Source of the DNA: an uncultured Alphaproteobacteria bacterium
Lineage (GTDB): Bacteria; Pseudomonadota; Alphaproteobacteria; UBA2966
DNA: 64,000 nt
NCBI GenBank assembly: GCA_958295725.1
Contig: OY282368.1
Coordinates: 186,001 to 250,000, forward strand
Direction of reading: 5' to 3'
Shown here: positions 8,948 through 17,660 of the stretch, piece after piece
Layout of the letters: every line of letters begins with the position of its first letter
How positions within the stretch are numbered: the first letter of the stretch is position 1
The notes under the pieces: model-generated
Database searches by the model: none
What the model was told of the DNA's origin: nothing
What the model saw: the letters and a program-made list of their open reading frames with translations, nothing else
Program-made: the position numbers and the translations under genes

Positions 8948-9122
8948 ATAGCTTCTGCCCGATTGCCCCACCACGCGTCCGCCTGTGGCGCTCGGGAAGG
9001 CGTCGGCGAAGTGGGCACGGGTCGCCGACGCCTCGCCCATCGGGTTGGCCGCTAGACAGGCCGCCGACTTCATCGGCGGGCCGCAGTCTGTCCATTCCGG
9101 CCGGCGTCCGGCCTCCAGAGGG

Positions 9123-10610
9123 TCACTCCGCGCCCTTGGGCAGTTTGCGCTGCCGGCGGACGATCAGGAACAGGGCGAGCGCCGTCAGCGCCCAGAAGAT
9201 CATGCAGATCTCGTTGCGCACGAAGATATCGAGGCCTCCGTGGGACAGTAGCAACGACTGCCGGAAGTTGTCCTCCAGCAGGGGGCCGAGGACATAGGCG
9301 ATGAGGAACGGCGCCGCCGGGATGTTACCGCGCAGCATGGCGAACCCGAGCAGCCCGATCAGCATCATCACGAGGATGTCGAACAGGTTGTTGTTGACCG
9401 CGTATCCGCCGTACACGCAGAGCACCAGCACGACTGGGAACAGTATCTGGTTGGGCAGGAGCGCCACGCGGCTGAACACCCGGATCGCGCTCTTGCCGAC
9501 GATGAACAGGAACACCGAGCTGATCATGATGCCGATGAACAGGCTGTAGATCAGATCGAGGTTGTCCTCGAAGAGCAGCGGCCCCGGCTGAAGCCCGTGG
9601 ATCATGAAGGCGCCGAGGATCACCGCCGTGACGATGTCGCCCGGCACGCCGAGCGCCAGCAAGGGAATGAGCGTCGCCCCGCAGGTGCCGTTGTTCCCCG
9701 CCTCCGACGCCGCCACCCCTTCGATCTCGCCCTTGCCGAAGTTCTCCGGGTTCTTCGAGGTCCGCTGGGCTTCGCTGTACGACAGGAAGGCGGACGGAGC
9801 GCCGCCGATGCCGGGAATGGCGCCGAGCACGACCCCGATCACGCTGCCGCGGAAGATGCTCTTGAAGCAGCGGCGGAACTCGGCGAACGTCGCGTGGCCG
9901 CCGGCCAGCGCCTGTATGTCGCCGCGCTCCTCGAACCGCTTGGCGTAGTAATTGATGATCTCCGGCAGCGCGAACAACCCGATCAGTACGGGAATGAAGT
10001 TGAGGCCCGCCATCAGCTCGACCTCGCCGAAGACGAAGCGGTTGGTCCCGTAGACGAGATCGAGCCCCATCGTCGCCAGCAACAGGCCGATGCCGGCTGA
10101 GATCATGCCCTTGGCCATGTTGTCCCCGGCGATCCCCGCGATGATGGTGAGCGAGAACACGATCAGCGTGAAGTATTCGGGAGGTCCGAAGCGAAGCGCG
10201 AAGCTCGCGAGCACGCCCGCGAAGAGGATCAGCGAGACGTTCGAGATGAAGTCCGCGAAGCACGAGGCGTAAAGGGCTATGTCCAGGGCCTTGCGCGCCT
10301 CGCCGTTCCGCGACATCGGGTAACCGTCGAGCACGGTGCACGAGGCCGCCGGCGTGCCCGGAGTCTTGATCAGGATCGCCGTGATCGACCCGCCGTAGAC
10401 GCCGCCCTTATAGACGCCGAGCAACAGAAGGATTCCCACGGCCGGATGCATCCCGAACGTGAACGGCAGCGTGAGCGCCACGCCCATCGTCACCGTCATG
10501 CCGGGGATCGCGCCGATCAGGGTGCCGATGACGACGCCGCCGAAGAGGGCGAGCACGGCCTCCAGCGTGAGAACGATCTCGAGGGCGGCTTGCAGGGTCG
10601 TCCAGACCAT
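9123..10610 (-). CDS. tctA: Tripartite tricarboxylate transporter, large permease subunit TctA
   Basis: 495 residues of almost continuous membrane segments, matching the usual TctA length. The N-terminus contains the family block GALIGAIPGMTVTMGVA-like sequence (GTLIGAIPGMTVTMGVAL) and KGGVYGGSITAILIKTPGTP; the central duplicate reads GAIPGIGGAPSAFLSYSEAQ. TctA forms the sodium-coupled transport channel of the TTT family together with TctB and a periplasmic binding protein. The gene begins 3 bp after tctB ends, so the two are co-transcribed. Substrates of this family are carboxylates, often citrate, tricarballylate or aromatic acids; here a sulfatase gene lies in the same operon. Confidence 0.95.
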   Translation of the reverse strand: MVWTTLQAALEIVLTLEAVLALFGGVVIGTLIGAIPGMTVTMGVALTLPFTFGMHPAVGILLLLGVYKGGVYGGSITAILIKTPGTPAASCTVLDGYPMSRNGEARKALDIALYASCFADFISNVSLILFAGVLASFALRFGPPEYFTLIVFSLTIIAGIAGDNMAKGMISAGIGLLLATMGLDLVYGTNRFVFGEVELMAGLNFIPVLIGLFALPEIINYYAKRFEERGDIQALAGGHATFAEFRRCFKSIFRGSVIGVVLGAIPGIGGAPSAFLSYSEAQRTSKNPENFGKGEIEGVAASEAGNNGTCGATLIPLLALGVPGDIVTAVILGAFMIHGLQPGPLLFEDNLDLIYSLFIGIMISSVFLFIVGKSAIRVFSRVALLPNQILFPVVLVLCVYGGYAVNNNLFDILVMMLIGLLGFAMLRGNIPAAPFLIAYVLGPLLEDNFRQSLLLSHGGLDIFVRNEICMIFWALTALALFLIVRRQRKLPKGAE

Positions 10611-10613
10611 GGT

Positions 10614-11138
10614 TCAGGCCAGCCAGGGATCGAGAACGCCGAGAGGGATGACGACGTTCGCGGCGTACCGGAAGAACAGGAAGAGCGCGAACGGCAGGCC
10701 TATCGGGAGTATGGCCAGAAGCGCCGGCCGCCGCTCCCCGCCGAGGACCATGAGGGCGACCATCGCCAGCATGGACGCGAGGATCATGCCGAGCGGCTCG
10801 AGCAGCGCGTAGAACGCCGCCAGCAGGACCAGCGCGCCGAGCCAGCGTCCGAGCGCGTACTCGGAAAGGGCGGTGGCGAGAGACCTTCGGTCCTCTCCGT
10901 CGGTCTCCGCCGCCGCGCGACCGGCCCGAAGCCGGCGGAGGGCCTGGGCCCCGACGACGGCGCCCATGAGCAACATGAAGGTCGAGACGATCGACGGCCA
11001 GAACGCCGGGCCCAGAGCGAGGATGTCGATCGCGCCGGGATCCTCGACACCGAGAGGGACCAGCACGAACAACGCCAGGCACGCGAACGCGATTGTCGCC
11101 CCGCCGACGGTCAGGTCGCTGAAATCGGCTGCGCGCAC
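10614..11138 (-). CDS. tctB: Tripartite tricarboxylate transporter, small membrane subunit TctB
   Basis: 174 residues with four hydrophobic segments: around IAFACLALFVLVPLGV, FWPSIVSTFMLLMGAV, WLGALVLLAAFYALL with GMILASMLAMVALMVLGG, and ILPIGLPFALFLFFRYAANV. This matches the four-helix TctB family that pairs with TctA. The gene lies between the sulfatase gene (34 bp upstream) and tctA (3 bp downstream), all on the minus strand. The N-terminal residues are inferred from the first in-frame start. Confidence 0.9.
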   Translation of the reverse strand: MRAADFSDLTVGGATIAFACLALFVLVPLGVEDPGAIDILALGPAFWPSIVSTFMLLMGAVVGAQALRRLRAGRAAAETDGEDRRSLATALSEYALGRWLGALVLLAAFYALLEPLGMILASMLAMVALMVLGGERRPALLAILPIGLPFALFLFFRYAANVVIPLGVLDPWLA

Positions 11139-11172
11139 GAGGGAGATCAGATCGCCGGGCCGCCGCGTCGGA

Positions 11173-12708
11173 TCAGCGCTCGAACGGCGCGGGTTCGACG
11201 TAAGGGAAGCGCGCCCTGGCCTTGGTCGGGATGCCGCCGGCGTTGCGGATGAAGCGGCGGTCGTCGCCTTCGCGCGCCATGTAGGCCCAGAAGGGCTCGC
11301 CCCCCGTCGCGCGCTGGACGAACCGCCGATGCCGCTGGGATTCGAGGCAGCGCTCGTTGATGTCGTCGGGGTCCCAGCCGTCGAGAATGGCCTCCCGGAG
11401 CTCGTCGGCCACGGTCGCCATCTCGGGCCGGTCGATCAGGTTCTCCCGCTCCAGGGGATCGGCCTCAATATCGTAGAGCATGTCGGGGAATCCGTGAGTG
11501 TACATGAACTTGTACTTGCCGCGGCGGAGCATCCGGCACGGCGCCTTGACCCCCTCGCCCGTGTATTCGGAGATCACCTCGTCGGTCCAGTCGCCGCCGC
11601 CGTTCAGCAGCCCCGTCAGGCTGCGGCCGTCCATCGGGTCCACCGTATCGGGCGGGTCGCCGTCCGTCGCCACGTCGAGCATCGTGGGCAACAGGTCGAC
11701 GAGCGAGACCAGTTCGTCCACCCGGCCGGACGCCCAAGTCCCCGGCTGGCTGACGATCAGCGGCACCCGGACGGACCGTTCGAAGAAGGTCTGCTTGTAC
11801 CACATGCCCCGCTCGCCGAGCATTTCGCCATGGTCGCTGATGAATATGACCACCGTGTCGTCGGCGAGGCCGGTCGCCCGCATCGCGTCCATGATCCGGC
11901 CGACCTTGTCGTCGATATAGGAGATCATGCCGTAGTAGGCGTGGCGGGCCGTCCGTACGTGCTCGTCGGTAACGGTGTGCAGGTGGGTGCCGTGCCCGTA
12001 GTAGAGCCAGCGGCTGTGCTCGTCCAGGTCGTCGACCGGGATGGCCGGCACGTCGGGCATGTCGATGGCGTCGTGGTCGTACAGGTCCCAGTGGCGATCC
12101 GTGGTGATGAACGGCGAGTGCGGGTGCGTGAAGGAGATCACGAGGAAGAACGGATCGTCCCGGGAATAGCGCGCGAGGTCGTGGATCTTCTGGAGGCCGA
12201 AATACTCGACCTCGTCGTCGTAATCGATCTGAAGGCTGCGGACGCAACGCCCGGACTGCACGACGGGCAACAGGCTGATGCCCGTCGGCCGGTACTCGGG
12301 CTCGTTGGGCCAGTCCGGAGTCCAGACGAAGTTCGACGGATAGATGTCCGTGGTCAGCCGTTCCTTGAAGCCGTGGAGCTGGTCCGGGCCGATGAAGTGC
12401 ATCTTGCCGCAGAGGATGGTGCGGTACCCCAGATCGTCGAGGTAGTGCGCCATCGTCGGCATTTCCGACGGCAGCTCGATCGCGTTGTCCCACGCCGCGA
12501 TGGCGCTGGTGTGCCGCCCCGTCAACATCGAATAGCGCGACGGAACGCAAAGGGGGAAATTGCAATAGGCGCTCTCGAAGACCACCCCCTGATCCGCCAG
12601 GGCCTGGATGTTGGGAGCTTCGACCAGGGGATGGCCGTAGACGGGAAGCGCCTGGGGAGCCAACTGATCCGCCTGAATGACGAGGATGTTGGGTCTCTTC
12701 GCGGCCAT
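11173..12708 (-). CDS. Choline-sulfatase-like type I sulfatase
   Basis: 511 residues of the alkaline phosphatase superfamily. The formylglycine motif is Cys54-Val-Pro-Ser-Arg58 in CNFPLCVPSRYSMLTGR. Choline-sulfatase (BetC) hallmarks are present: KMHFIGPDQLHGFKERLTTD, metal-binding DQ near the N-terminus and ISDHGEMLGERGMWYKQ. It should hydrolyse a sulfate ester, possibly choline-O-sulfate, releasing sulfate. No signal peptide is visible, so it is cytoplasmic and acts on imported substrate. It sits between tctC and tctB, implying that the transporter carries its substrate. I chose ATG 12708 because AAGGAG lies 10 bases upstream; ATG 12717 and GTG 12729 are alternatives. A maturing formylglycine-generating enzyme is not in the window. 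Confidence 0.88.
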   Translation of the reverse strand: MAAKRPNILVIQADQLAPQALPVYGHPLVEAPNIQALADQGVVFESAYCNFPLCVPSRYSMLTGRHTSAIAAWDNAIELPSEMPTMAHYLDDLGYRTILCGKMHFIGPDQLHGFKERLTTDIYPSNFVWTPDWPNEPEYRPTGISLLPVVQSGRCVRSLQIDYDDEVEYFGLQKIHDLARYSRDDPFFLVISFTHPHSPFITTDRHWDLYDHDAIDMPDVPAIPVDDLDEHSRWLYYGHGTHLHTVTDEHVRTARHAYYGMISYIDDKVGRIMDAMRATGLADDTVVIFISDHGEMLGERGMWYKQTFFERSVRVPLIVSQPGTWASGRVDELVSLVDLLPTMLDVATDGDPPDTVDPMDGRSLTGLLNGGGDWTDEVISEYTGEGVKAPCRMLRRGKYKFMYTHGFPDMLYDIEADPLERENLIDRPEMATVADELREAILDGWDPDDINERCLESQRHRRFVQRATGGEPFWAYMAREGDDRRFIRNAGGIPTKARARFPYVEPAPFER

Positions 12709-12849
12709 CCGCTCCATGCTCCTTCGCACTCACGACCCCGCCGGGCGATCGCCGCCCACCGGCCGTGACGCCAAACCCCTTCGGACGCCGTGGAGGAAAA
12801 CGAGAGAGGGCCGCCCGGGGGCCGCCCTTCTCGAGGTTCCAGCCTTACT

Positions 12850-13848
12850 TCACTTCTTGATGATCATGCCGACCTTTTCGGCCACGGCCCGCATCGCCTT
12901 GAACTGGCTTTCCGCGAACTTCTCCATCTCGGCCGGAGAGCTGATCGCGGGGATCGAGCCGAGCTTCGTGGTCATGCGGTTCCACGACTTGTCCTTCTTG
13001 AGCATCTGGAGCGTGTCGACCCACTTGTCGACGACTTCCTGGGGCAACCCCTTGGGACCGTACAGAGCGCTCCAGCCGATGGCGAGCTCGAGGTCGGGCC
13101 GTCCGACTTCCGCCACGGTCGGGACGTCCTTGATCACCTTGACCCGTTCCGGCGTCGTGACGAACAGGGCGCGGAGCGTGCCGGCCTGGATCTGTCCGAT
13201 GACGCCCGACAGGTTCTGGAAGAACATGTCGACGTGGCCGCCCACGAGGGCCGCCGCCGCCGCGCCGCCGCCCTTGTACGGCACGTGGGTCATGCCGTCC
13301 GCCTTGAGACCCATGCCGTCGAGCACCATGATCATGGCGATGTGCGGCAACGTGCCCACGCCGCCCGTCGAGTAGGAGAGCTTCTCGCCCTTCTTCAGCT
13401 TGGCCTCGAGGTCCTTCAGGGAATGCAGGTCGGACTTGGAATTCACGACGAGCACGAAAGGATTCTTCTCCAGGAGACCGAGGAACGTGTAATCGTTCCA
13501 CTTGTACGGGATGCCCGGGTTGATGGCCGGCACGCCCGCTTGCGACCCCACGCGCGCCAGGAGCAGGGTGTAGCCGTCGGGTTTGGAGCGCACCACGTAG
13601 TTCGATCCGGTCACGCCGCCCGCGCCGGTGCGATTGCTGGCGAGCACGGCCTGGCCGATGTATTCGGGCGCGGTCGAGGACACGATTCGGGCCTGCAGAT
13701 CCGCGGCGCCGCCGGCGTCGTACGGAATGATGATGCGGATCGGTTTCGTCGGGTATTCGGCCGCGGCGTCCCGCGGTCCGCCCAGCATGGTCACGCCCAC
13801 CGATACGGCGGCGATCGCGACCGCGCGCAATAGTCCGTTGAGTTTCAT
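12850..13848 (-). CDS. tctC: TctC/Bug-family periplasmic substrate-binding protein
   Basis: 332 residues. The N-terminus MKLNGLLRAVAIAAVSVGV with GGPRDAAAEYPTKPI is a cleavable signal peptide followed by the Bug-family start YPTKPIRIIIPYDAGGAAD. Further family blocks are TLRALFVTTPERV and VPTVAEVG. It binds the carboxylate substrate in the periplasm and delivers it to TctAB. The start at 13848 follows GGGAGG; a longer in-frame extension to 13899 lacks a ribosome site. It is the first gene of the operon tctC-sulfatase-tctB-tctA. Confidence 0.93.
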   Translation of the reverse strand: MKLNGLLRAVAIAAVSVGVTMLGGPRDAAAEYPTKPIRIIIPYDAGGAADLQARIVSSTAPEYIGQAVLASNRTGAGGVTGSNYVVRSKPDGYTLLLARVGSQAGVPAINPGIPYKWNDYTFLGLLEKNPFVLVVNSKSDLHSLKDLEAKLKKGEKLSYSTGGVGTLPHIAMIMVLDGMGLKADGMTHVPYKGGGAAAAALVGGHVDMFFQNLSGVIGQIQAGTLRALFVTTPERVKVIKDVPTVAEVGRPDLELAIGWSALYGPKGLPQEVVDKWVDTLQMLKKDKSWNRMTTKLGSIPAISSPAEMEKFAESQFKAMRAVAEKVGMIIKK

Positions 13849-14021
13849 GGATGTCGCCTCCCTGTTTCGCACCCGCGTTTTGGCGATGGAATTGTCCACG
13901 GGGTCAATGATTCAGCATGGCGCCGAGGAAACCGTCGACCCGGTAGTCGCGAGGAAACGGCTCCATCGGCGGATCCATCTTAACCCCTGGACGAACGCGA
14001 AACCAACAATATCGGCAAGCG

Positions 14022-15581
14022 TTATTCACAGCCCCGCGGATGGTCCGGGGGAACTTCGTCGACCGGAGGGAAGCGGCTCGCGCGCTTGGTCGAATCGACC
14101 AGACTGGCGCGAACGAAACGCCTGTCGTCTCCTTCCCGCGCGATGTAGTCCCAGCGCTCCCTTCCGCCGTTGGCACGCGCGATCAGACGGCGGCGGCGCT
14201 GACTCTCGCGAACGCGGACGTCCAGTTCGTCGGGATCCCAACCGGCCGTCAGTTCCGCCTCGAGGGCCCGGCGAACATCCGCATACGCCGGGTTCTCGGA
14301 CAAGTCGTCGACCTCGTTCGGATCGGCCTCCAGATCGTAGAGCAGGGGGGCGTGGCCATGAATGCGGATGTACTTGAACCTGTCCTTCCGGATCATCCGG
14401 CATGGGGTGCACGGCCCGATCGCCAGATAGTCGCAGACCGCCGTGTCGGGCCACGTCCCGTCCTCTCCGGACAGCAGGGGCGCGAGGCTGTTCCCGTCTT
14501 TGTCGGACAGGTCGAAGCGGTGCTTGCCGCCAGCGAAGTCGATCAGCGTCGGAAGCAGGTCGACATGCGACACGGCTCTGGCCTCGCGGCGGGGCTCCGG
14601 GCCGTCCGGATGGCGGATAATCAATGGCACCCTGGCGGACCACTCGAAGAAGCAGTGTTTGTACCACATGCCCCGCTCGCCCATCATGTCGCCGTGGTCG
14701 GTCGTGAAGACGACGACGGTGTTATCAGAGACACCCGTCTCGTCGAGTCGCGCCAGGAGCCGCCCGATCTTGTCGTCGATGGCGCCGATCATGCCGTAGT
14801 AGCCGCGCCGGGCATTGCGGATGTCGTTGTCGGTGACCGTATGCCGGTCGCGGCCGTGGGCGTAGTAGAGGCCCTGGCCGAGGGCGTCGAGGTCGTCGTA
14901 GGGAATTTCCGGCACCCGGGGCATGTCGATGTCGTCGTGCCGGTAGCGGTCCCAATGCTCCCGCCCCGGGGTGTAGGGCGAATGGGGCTGGGTGAACGAG
15001 ACGCACAGGAAGAACGGTCGTTCGTCGGAATCCCGCGCGAGGTCGTAGATCTTCTGAGTGGCGAAGTGCTCCACCTCGTCGTCGTAGTCGATTTGCAGGC
15101 TGCGCACGCAAGGTCCCGCCTCGACGACCGAGCTGAGGTCGGTGCCGGAGGATATCCATCGGGGTCCCTTCTCCCAGTCAGGCAGGAACGAGAAAGACGC
15201 CGGGTAGGCGTCGGTCGTGAGTCGTTCCTCGAACCCGTGCAACTGGTCCGGCCCGATGAAGTGCATCTTGCCGCAGAGAATCGTGCGATAGCCGAGGAGC
15301 GAGAGATAGTGCGCCATCGTCGGCGTATCGGCGGTGAACTCGCTGGCGTTGTCGTAGGCGCCGATCGCGGGCGCGAGCCGCCCCGCCAGGAGGGAGAACC
15401 GGGCTGGCGCGCACAGCGGGTAGTTGCAATAGGCGTTGTCGAAGACCACGGCGCCGTCCGCCAGCTCCTCGAGGTGTGGCGCCTGGCATACTTCGTGACC
15501 GTGGATGGGCAGGACGGGAGCTCCCATCTGGTCCGACATCAGAAACAGGATGTTGGGTGCCTTCGCCAACGAGTTCGACAC
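14022..15581 (-). CDS. Second choline-sulfatase-like sulfatase, N-terminus built from an IS remnant
   Basis: 519 residues, collinear with the sulfatase at 11173-12708 (shared KMHFIGPDQLHGF(E/K)ERLTTD and the family C-terminal blocks), so the two are paralogues. The modification motif is Cys57-Ala-Pro-Ala-Arg61 instead of the usual C-x-P-S-R; this still fits the broad C-x-P-x-R rule. The only in-frame start that keeps the N-terminal strand KAPNILFLMSDQ is GTG at 15579-15581. That codon and the next few lie inside a transposase-tail remnant on the opposite strand, so the natural 5' end and promoter have been replaced. There is no obvious ribosome site for this GTG. Expression is doubtful. It lies 173 bp upstream of tctC in the same direction. 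Confidence 0.82.
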   Translation of the reverse strand: MSNSLAKAPNILFLMSDQMGAPVLPIHGHEVCQAPHLEELADGAVVFDNAYCNYPLCAPARFSLLAGRLAPAIGAYDNASEFTADTPTMAHYLSLLGYRTILCGKMHFIGPDQLHGFEERLTTDAYPASFSFLPDWEKGPRWISSGTDLSSVVEAGPCVRSLQIDYDDEVEHFATQKIYDLARDSDERPFFLCVSFTQPHSPYTPGREHWDRYRHDDIDMPRVPEIPYDDLDALGQGLYYAHGRDRHTVTDNDIRNARRGYYGMIGAIDDKIGRLLARLDETGVSDNTVVVFTTDHGDMMGERGMWYKHCFFEWSARVPLIIRHPDGPEPRREARAVSHVDLLPTLIDFAGGKHRFDLSDKDGNSLAPLLSGEDGTWPDTAVCDYLAIGPCTPCRMIRKDRFKYIRIHGHAPLLYDLEADPNEVDDLSENPAYADVRRALEAELTAGWDPDELDVRVRESQRRRRLIARANGGRERWDYIAREGDDRRFVRASLVDSTKRASRFPPVDEVPPDHPRGCE

Positions 15582-15684
15582 CTTCAGACCTCACCAAGCC
15601 CTCGACGGACATACCCTCGCCGAGCGCCTTGCCAGATGGACATCCCAAGAGGCCCGACCATCTCATATGTCTTGAACCAGGACA
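15559..15684 (+). pseudogene. IS481 transposase C-terminal remnant with right terminus
   Basis: The plus strand encodes AFANEFDTFRPHQALDGHT followed by LAERLARWTSQEARPSHMS and a stop at 15673-15675. This matches the last 38 residues of the complete transposase at 3701-4732 (AFADEFNTFRPHQALGGHT, ending PVSHMS). The right inverted repeat follows to 15684. The remnant begins exactly where the sulfatase-2 sequence stops being sulfatase-like. Confidence 0.85.
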
Positions 15685-15715
15685 ATCGCTCATATGTCTT
15701 GAACCAGGACAATCG
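15662..15715. repeat. Tandem duplication of the IS481 right terminus (27 bp x 2)
   Basis: The unit CTCATATGTCTTGAACCAGG plus ACAATCG occurs at 15662-15688 and again, identically, at 15689-15715. The first copy ends the transposase remnant; the second is a free duplicate. They lie 110 bp upstream of purB. Confidence 0.85.
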
Positions 15716-15825
15716 CTTTCCGATCACCCGCGGTTCCACTATCTTGTATCTCGCGCCGGGGTCGCCGGTCCGTCCCCGGCGTCGCCCGGAGGATGCACCC
15801 CGGACGGGAAGGACGTGTCGGCGCG

Positions 15826-17121
15826 ATGATCCCCCGCTATTCCCGCCCGGAGATGGCCACGATCTGGGAGCCCGAATCCCGATACCGGATCTGGCTCGAC
15901 ATCGAGGTCCTGGCCTGCGAGGCCCAAGCCGATCTCGGCGTCATCCCGCGGGAGGCGGCCCGGGAAGCACGGAAGCGCGGAGCTTTCGATATCGAGCGGA
16001 TCGACGAGATCGAGAAGGAGACGCGCCACGACGTGATCGCCTTCCTGACCAGTGTCGCGGAACATGTCGGCGAGCCCGCCCGGTTCGTGCACCAGGGGAT
16101 GACGTCCTCGGACGTGCTCGATACCTGTCTCGCCGTCCAGCTCACGCGCGCCGCCGACATTCTCGTCGCCGACGTCGACGGATTGCTCGCGGTCCTCGAG
16201 CGCCGGGCCCGCGAGCACAAGGACACGGTGTGCATCGGTCGCAGTCACGGCATCCATGCCGAACCGACCACCTTCGGCCTCAAGCTCGCGGGTTTCTACG
16301 CCGAGTTCCAGCGCAACCGGGAACGGCTGGAGGCGGCGCGGCGCGAAGTGGCGACGTGCAAGCTCTCGGGAGCGGTGGGCACGTTCGCCAATATCGACCC
16401 CAGGGTCGAGGCCTACGTCGCGGAGCGCCTCGGACTGGAGCCGGAGCCCGTGTCGACGCAGATCGTCCCGCGCGACCGGCACGCCGCGTTTTTCGCGACG
16501 CTCGGCGTCGTCGCGAGCTCGGTGGAGCGGCTGGCGACGGAGATCCGGCATTTGCAGCGGACCGAGGTGGGCGAGGCCCGGGAGTCCTTCTCGGAGGGCC
16601 AGAAGGGCTCCTCTTCGATGCCGCACAAGCAGAACCCCATCCTGACCGAGAACCTGACCGGCCTCGCCCGCGTGGTCCGGAGCGCGGTCGTCCCCGCGCT
16701 CGAAAACGTGGCGCTGTGGCACGAGCGCGATATCTCGCACTCGTCCGTAGAGCGGACGATCGCTCCCGACGCCACGGTGACGCTGGATTTCGCGCTGGCG
16801 CGCCTGACCTCGGTGATCGAGAAACTGGTCGTCTTTCCCGAGAACATGCGGCGCAACCTCGATGCACTCGGCGGGGTGATTCATTCGCAGCGCGTCCTGC
16901 TGGCGCTCACGCGGGCGGACGTCAGCCGCGAGGACGCCTACGCCGCAGTTCAGGACAACGCGATGAAAGCCGTGGAGAACGGCGGCGGATTCCTGGACCT
17001 GTTGAAGAGGGACGAACGGGTGACGGGCGCGCTCGGCGTCGCCGAGCTCGAGGCGCTGTTCGACCTTGGTTATCACACCAAGCACATCGATACGATCTTC
17101 AAGCGCGTGTTCGGGGAATAG
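15826..17121 (+). CDS. purB: Adenylosuccinate lyase
   Basis: 431 residues, the expected length. The enzyme cleaves succinylaminoimidazole carboxamide ribotide and adenylosuccinate in purine synthesis. The fumarase/aspartase superfamily signature GSSSMPHKQNP is at about residues 264-274, and the substrate-binding block QGMTSSDVLDTCLAVQ and HGIHAEPTTFG are also present. ATG 15826 gives the family N-terminus MIPRYSRPEMATIWEPE; an upstream in-frame ATG adds only an atypical extension. It lies convergent with the DUF1476 gene. In many alphaproteobacteria these two sit near purC and purS, which are absent here, so the purine block appears cut by the accessory region. Confidence 0.96.
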   Translation: MIPRYSRPEMATIWEPESRYRIWLDIEVLACEAQADLGVIPREAAREARKRGAFDIERIDEIEKETRHDVIAFLTSVAEHVGEPARFVHQGMTSSDVLDTCLAVQLTRAADILVADVDGLLAVLERRAREHKDTVCIGRSHGIHAEPTTFGLKLAGFYAEFQRNRERLEAARREVATCKLSGAVGTFANIDPRVEAYVAERLGLEPEPVSTQIVPRDRHAAFFATLGVVASSVERLATEIRHLQRTEVGEARESFSEGQKGSSSMPHKQNPILTENLTGLARVVRSAVVPALENVALWHERDISHSSVERTIAPDATVTLDFALARLTSVIEKLVVFPENMRRNLDALGGVIHSQRVLLALTRADVSREDAYAAVQDNAMKAVENGGGFLDLLKRDERVTGALGVAELEALFDLGYHTKHIDTIFKRVFGE

Positions 17122-17139
17122 CCGGGAAGGCGTCCCGGC
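17121..17139. terminator. Short hairpin between convergent purB and DUF1476 genes
   Basis: GCCGGGA and TCCCGGC form a 7-bp stem with a 5-base loop directly after the purB stop. It could end transcription in either direction, but no T-run follows on the plus strand, so it may only protect the 3' end. Confidence 0.4.
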
Positions 17140-17188
17140 CGGTCCGGACGATTTCCCATTCCCCCGACGGGGAAGGTGGCCAAGGGAC

Positions 17189-17515
17189 CTACGAACCTTT
17201 CTCGACGATCTGGCGCTCCGCCTCCTCCATGAGGTCGGCCATCTGGCGGCGGACGCGATGCTCGGAGAGATCGACGCTCTTGTCCCGGAGGTCCCCCCAG
17301 ACCTTCTCGAACACGTCCTCCTCGCCCGGACGCTCGAAGTCCGCCTTGACGACCTCGCGCGCGTAGACCGCCGCCTCGTCGCCGTCGAGCCCCAGATACC
17401 CGGCCACCCACAACCCGAGCAGCTTGTTGCGCCGGGCAGTGACCTTGAAAGTGGTCTCCTGGTCGCGGCCGAACTTGGCCTCGGCGGCCTTCTCGCGTTC
17501 GTTGAATGTGGTCAT
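17189..17515 (-). CDS. DUF1476 family protein (ATPase inhibitor zeta-like)
   Basis: 108 residues, mostly helical and charged, starting MTTFNEREKAAEAKFGRDQE and containing FKVTARRNKLLGLWVAGYLG. This matches the alphaproteobacterial DUF1476 family, which includes the zeta inhibitor of F1-ATPase characterised in Paracoccus. The N-terminal NEREKAAEAKFGRD region is the part that inserts into F1 in that protein. The start at 17515 gives the conserved N-terminus. The family is almost restricted to Alphaproteobacteria, which makes it the best single lineage marker in the window. The role here as ATP synthase inhibitor is inferred from the family. Confidence 0.92.
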   Translation of the reverse strand: MTTFNEREKAAEAKFGRDQETTFKVTARRNKLLGLWVAGYLGLDGDEAAVYAREVVKADFERPGEEDVFEKVWGDLRDKSVDLSEHRVRRQMADLMEEAERQIVEKGS

Positions 17516-17623
17516 GGTCTTCCGATCTCCCCGCCGTCTTCCTCCACCGGAACAAGGCACGGGAAATCGCTACCCCGTTCTCCCCGGTGCATGGATATCG
17601 ACGTTACCCAATCCAGGGGTGCT

Positions 17624-17641
17624 GTGTCTTGAACTAGGACA
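17624..17641. repeat. Solo IS481 right-end remnant
   Basis: GTGTCTTGAACTAGGACA differs from the right terminus at 15689-15711 by one internal base (A-CCAGG becomes A-CTAGG). No transposase sequence is attached. It lies 100 bp upstream of the dioxygenase alpha subunit gene. Confidence 0.7.
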
Positions 17642-17660
17642 CGCGATTGCGGCATTCTCG

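Noticed and set aside
8913..9095. 60-codon minus-strand frame upstream of the 88-aa gene, ending KLYYRELSRILGG
   Set aside because: The plausible-looking end is just the translation of the AT-rich palindromes; the rest is Arg/Pro-rich.
13904..14176. 90-codon minus-strand frame overlapping the end of sulfatase 2
   Set aside because: It overlaps the sulfatase C-terminus in another frame and has no family features.
14040..17366. 1100-codon open frame on the plus strand
   Set aside because: It is antisense to the second sulfatase and out of frame with purB; its sequence is low-complexity and it has no recognisable domain.
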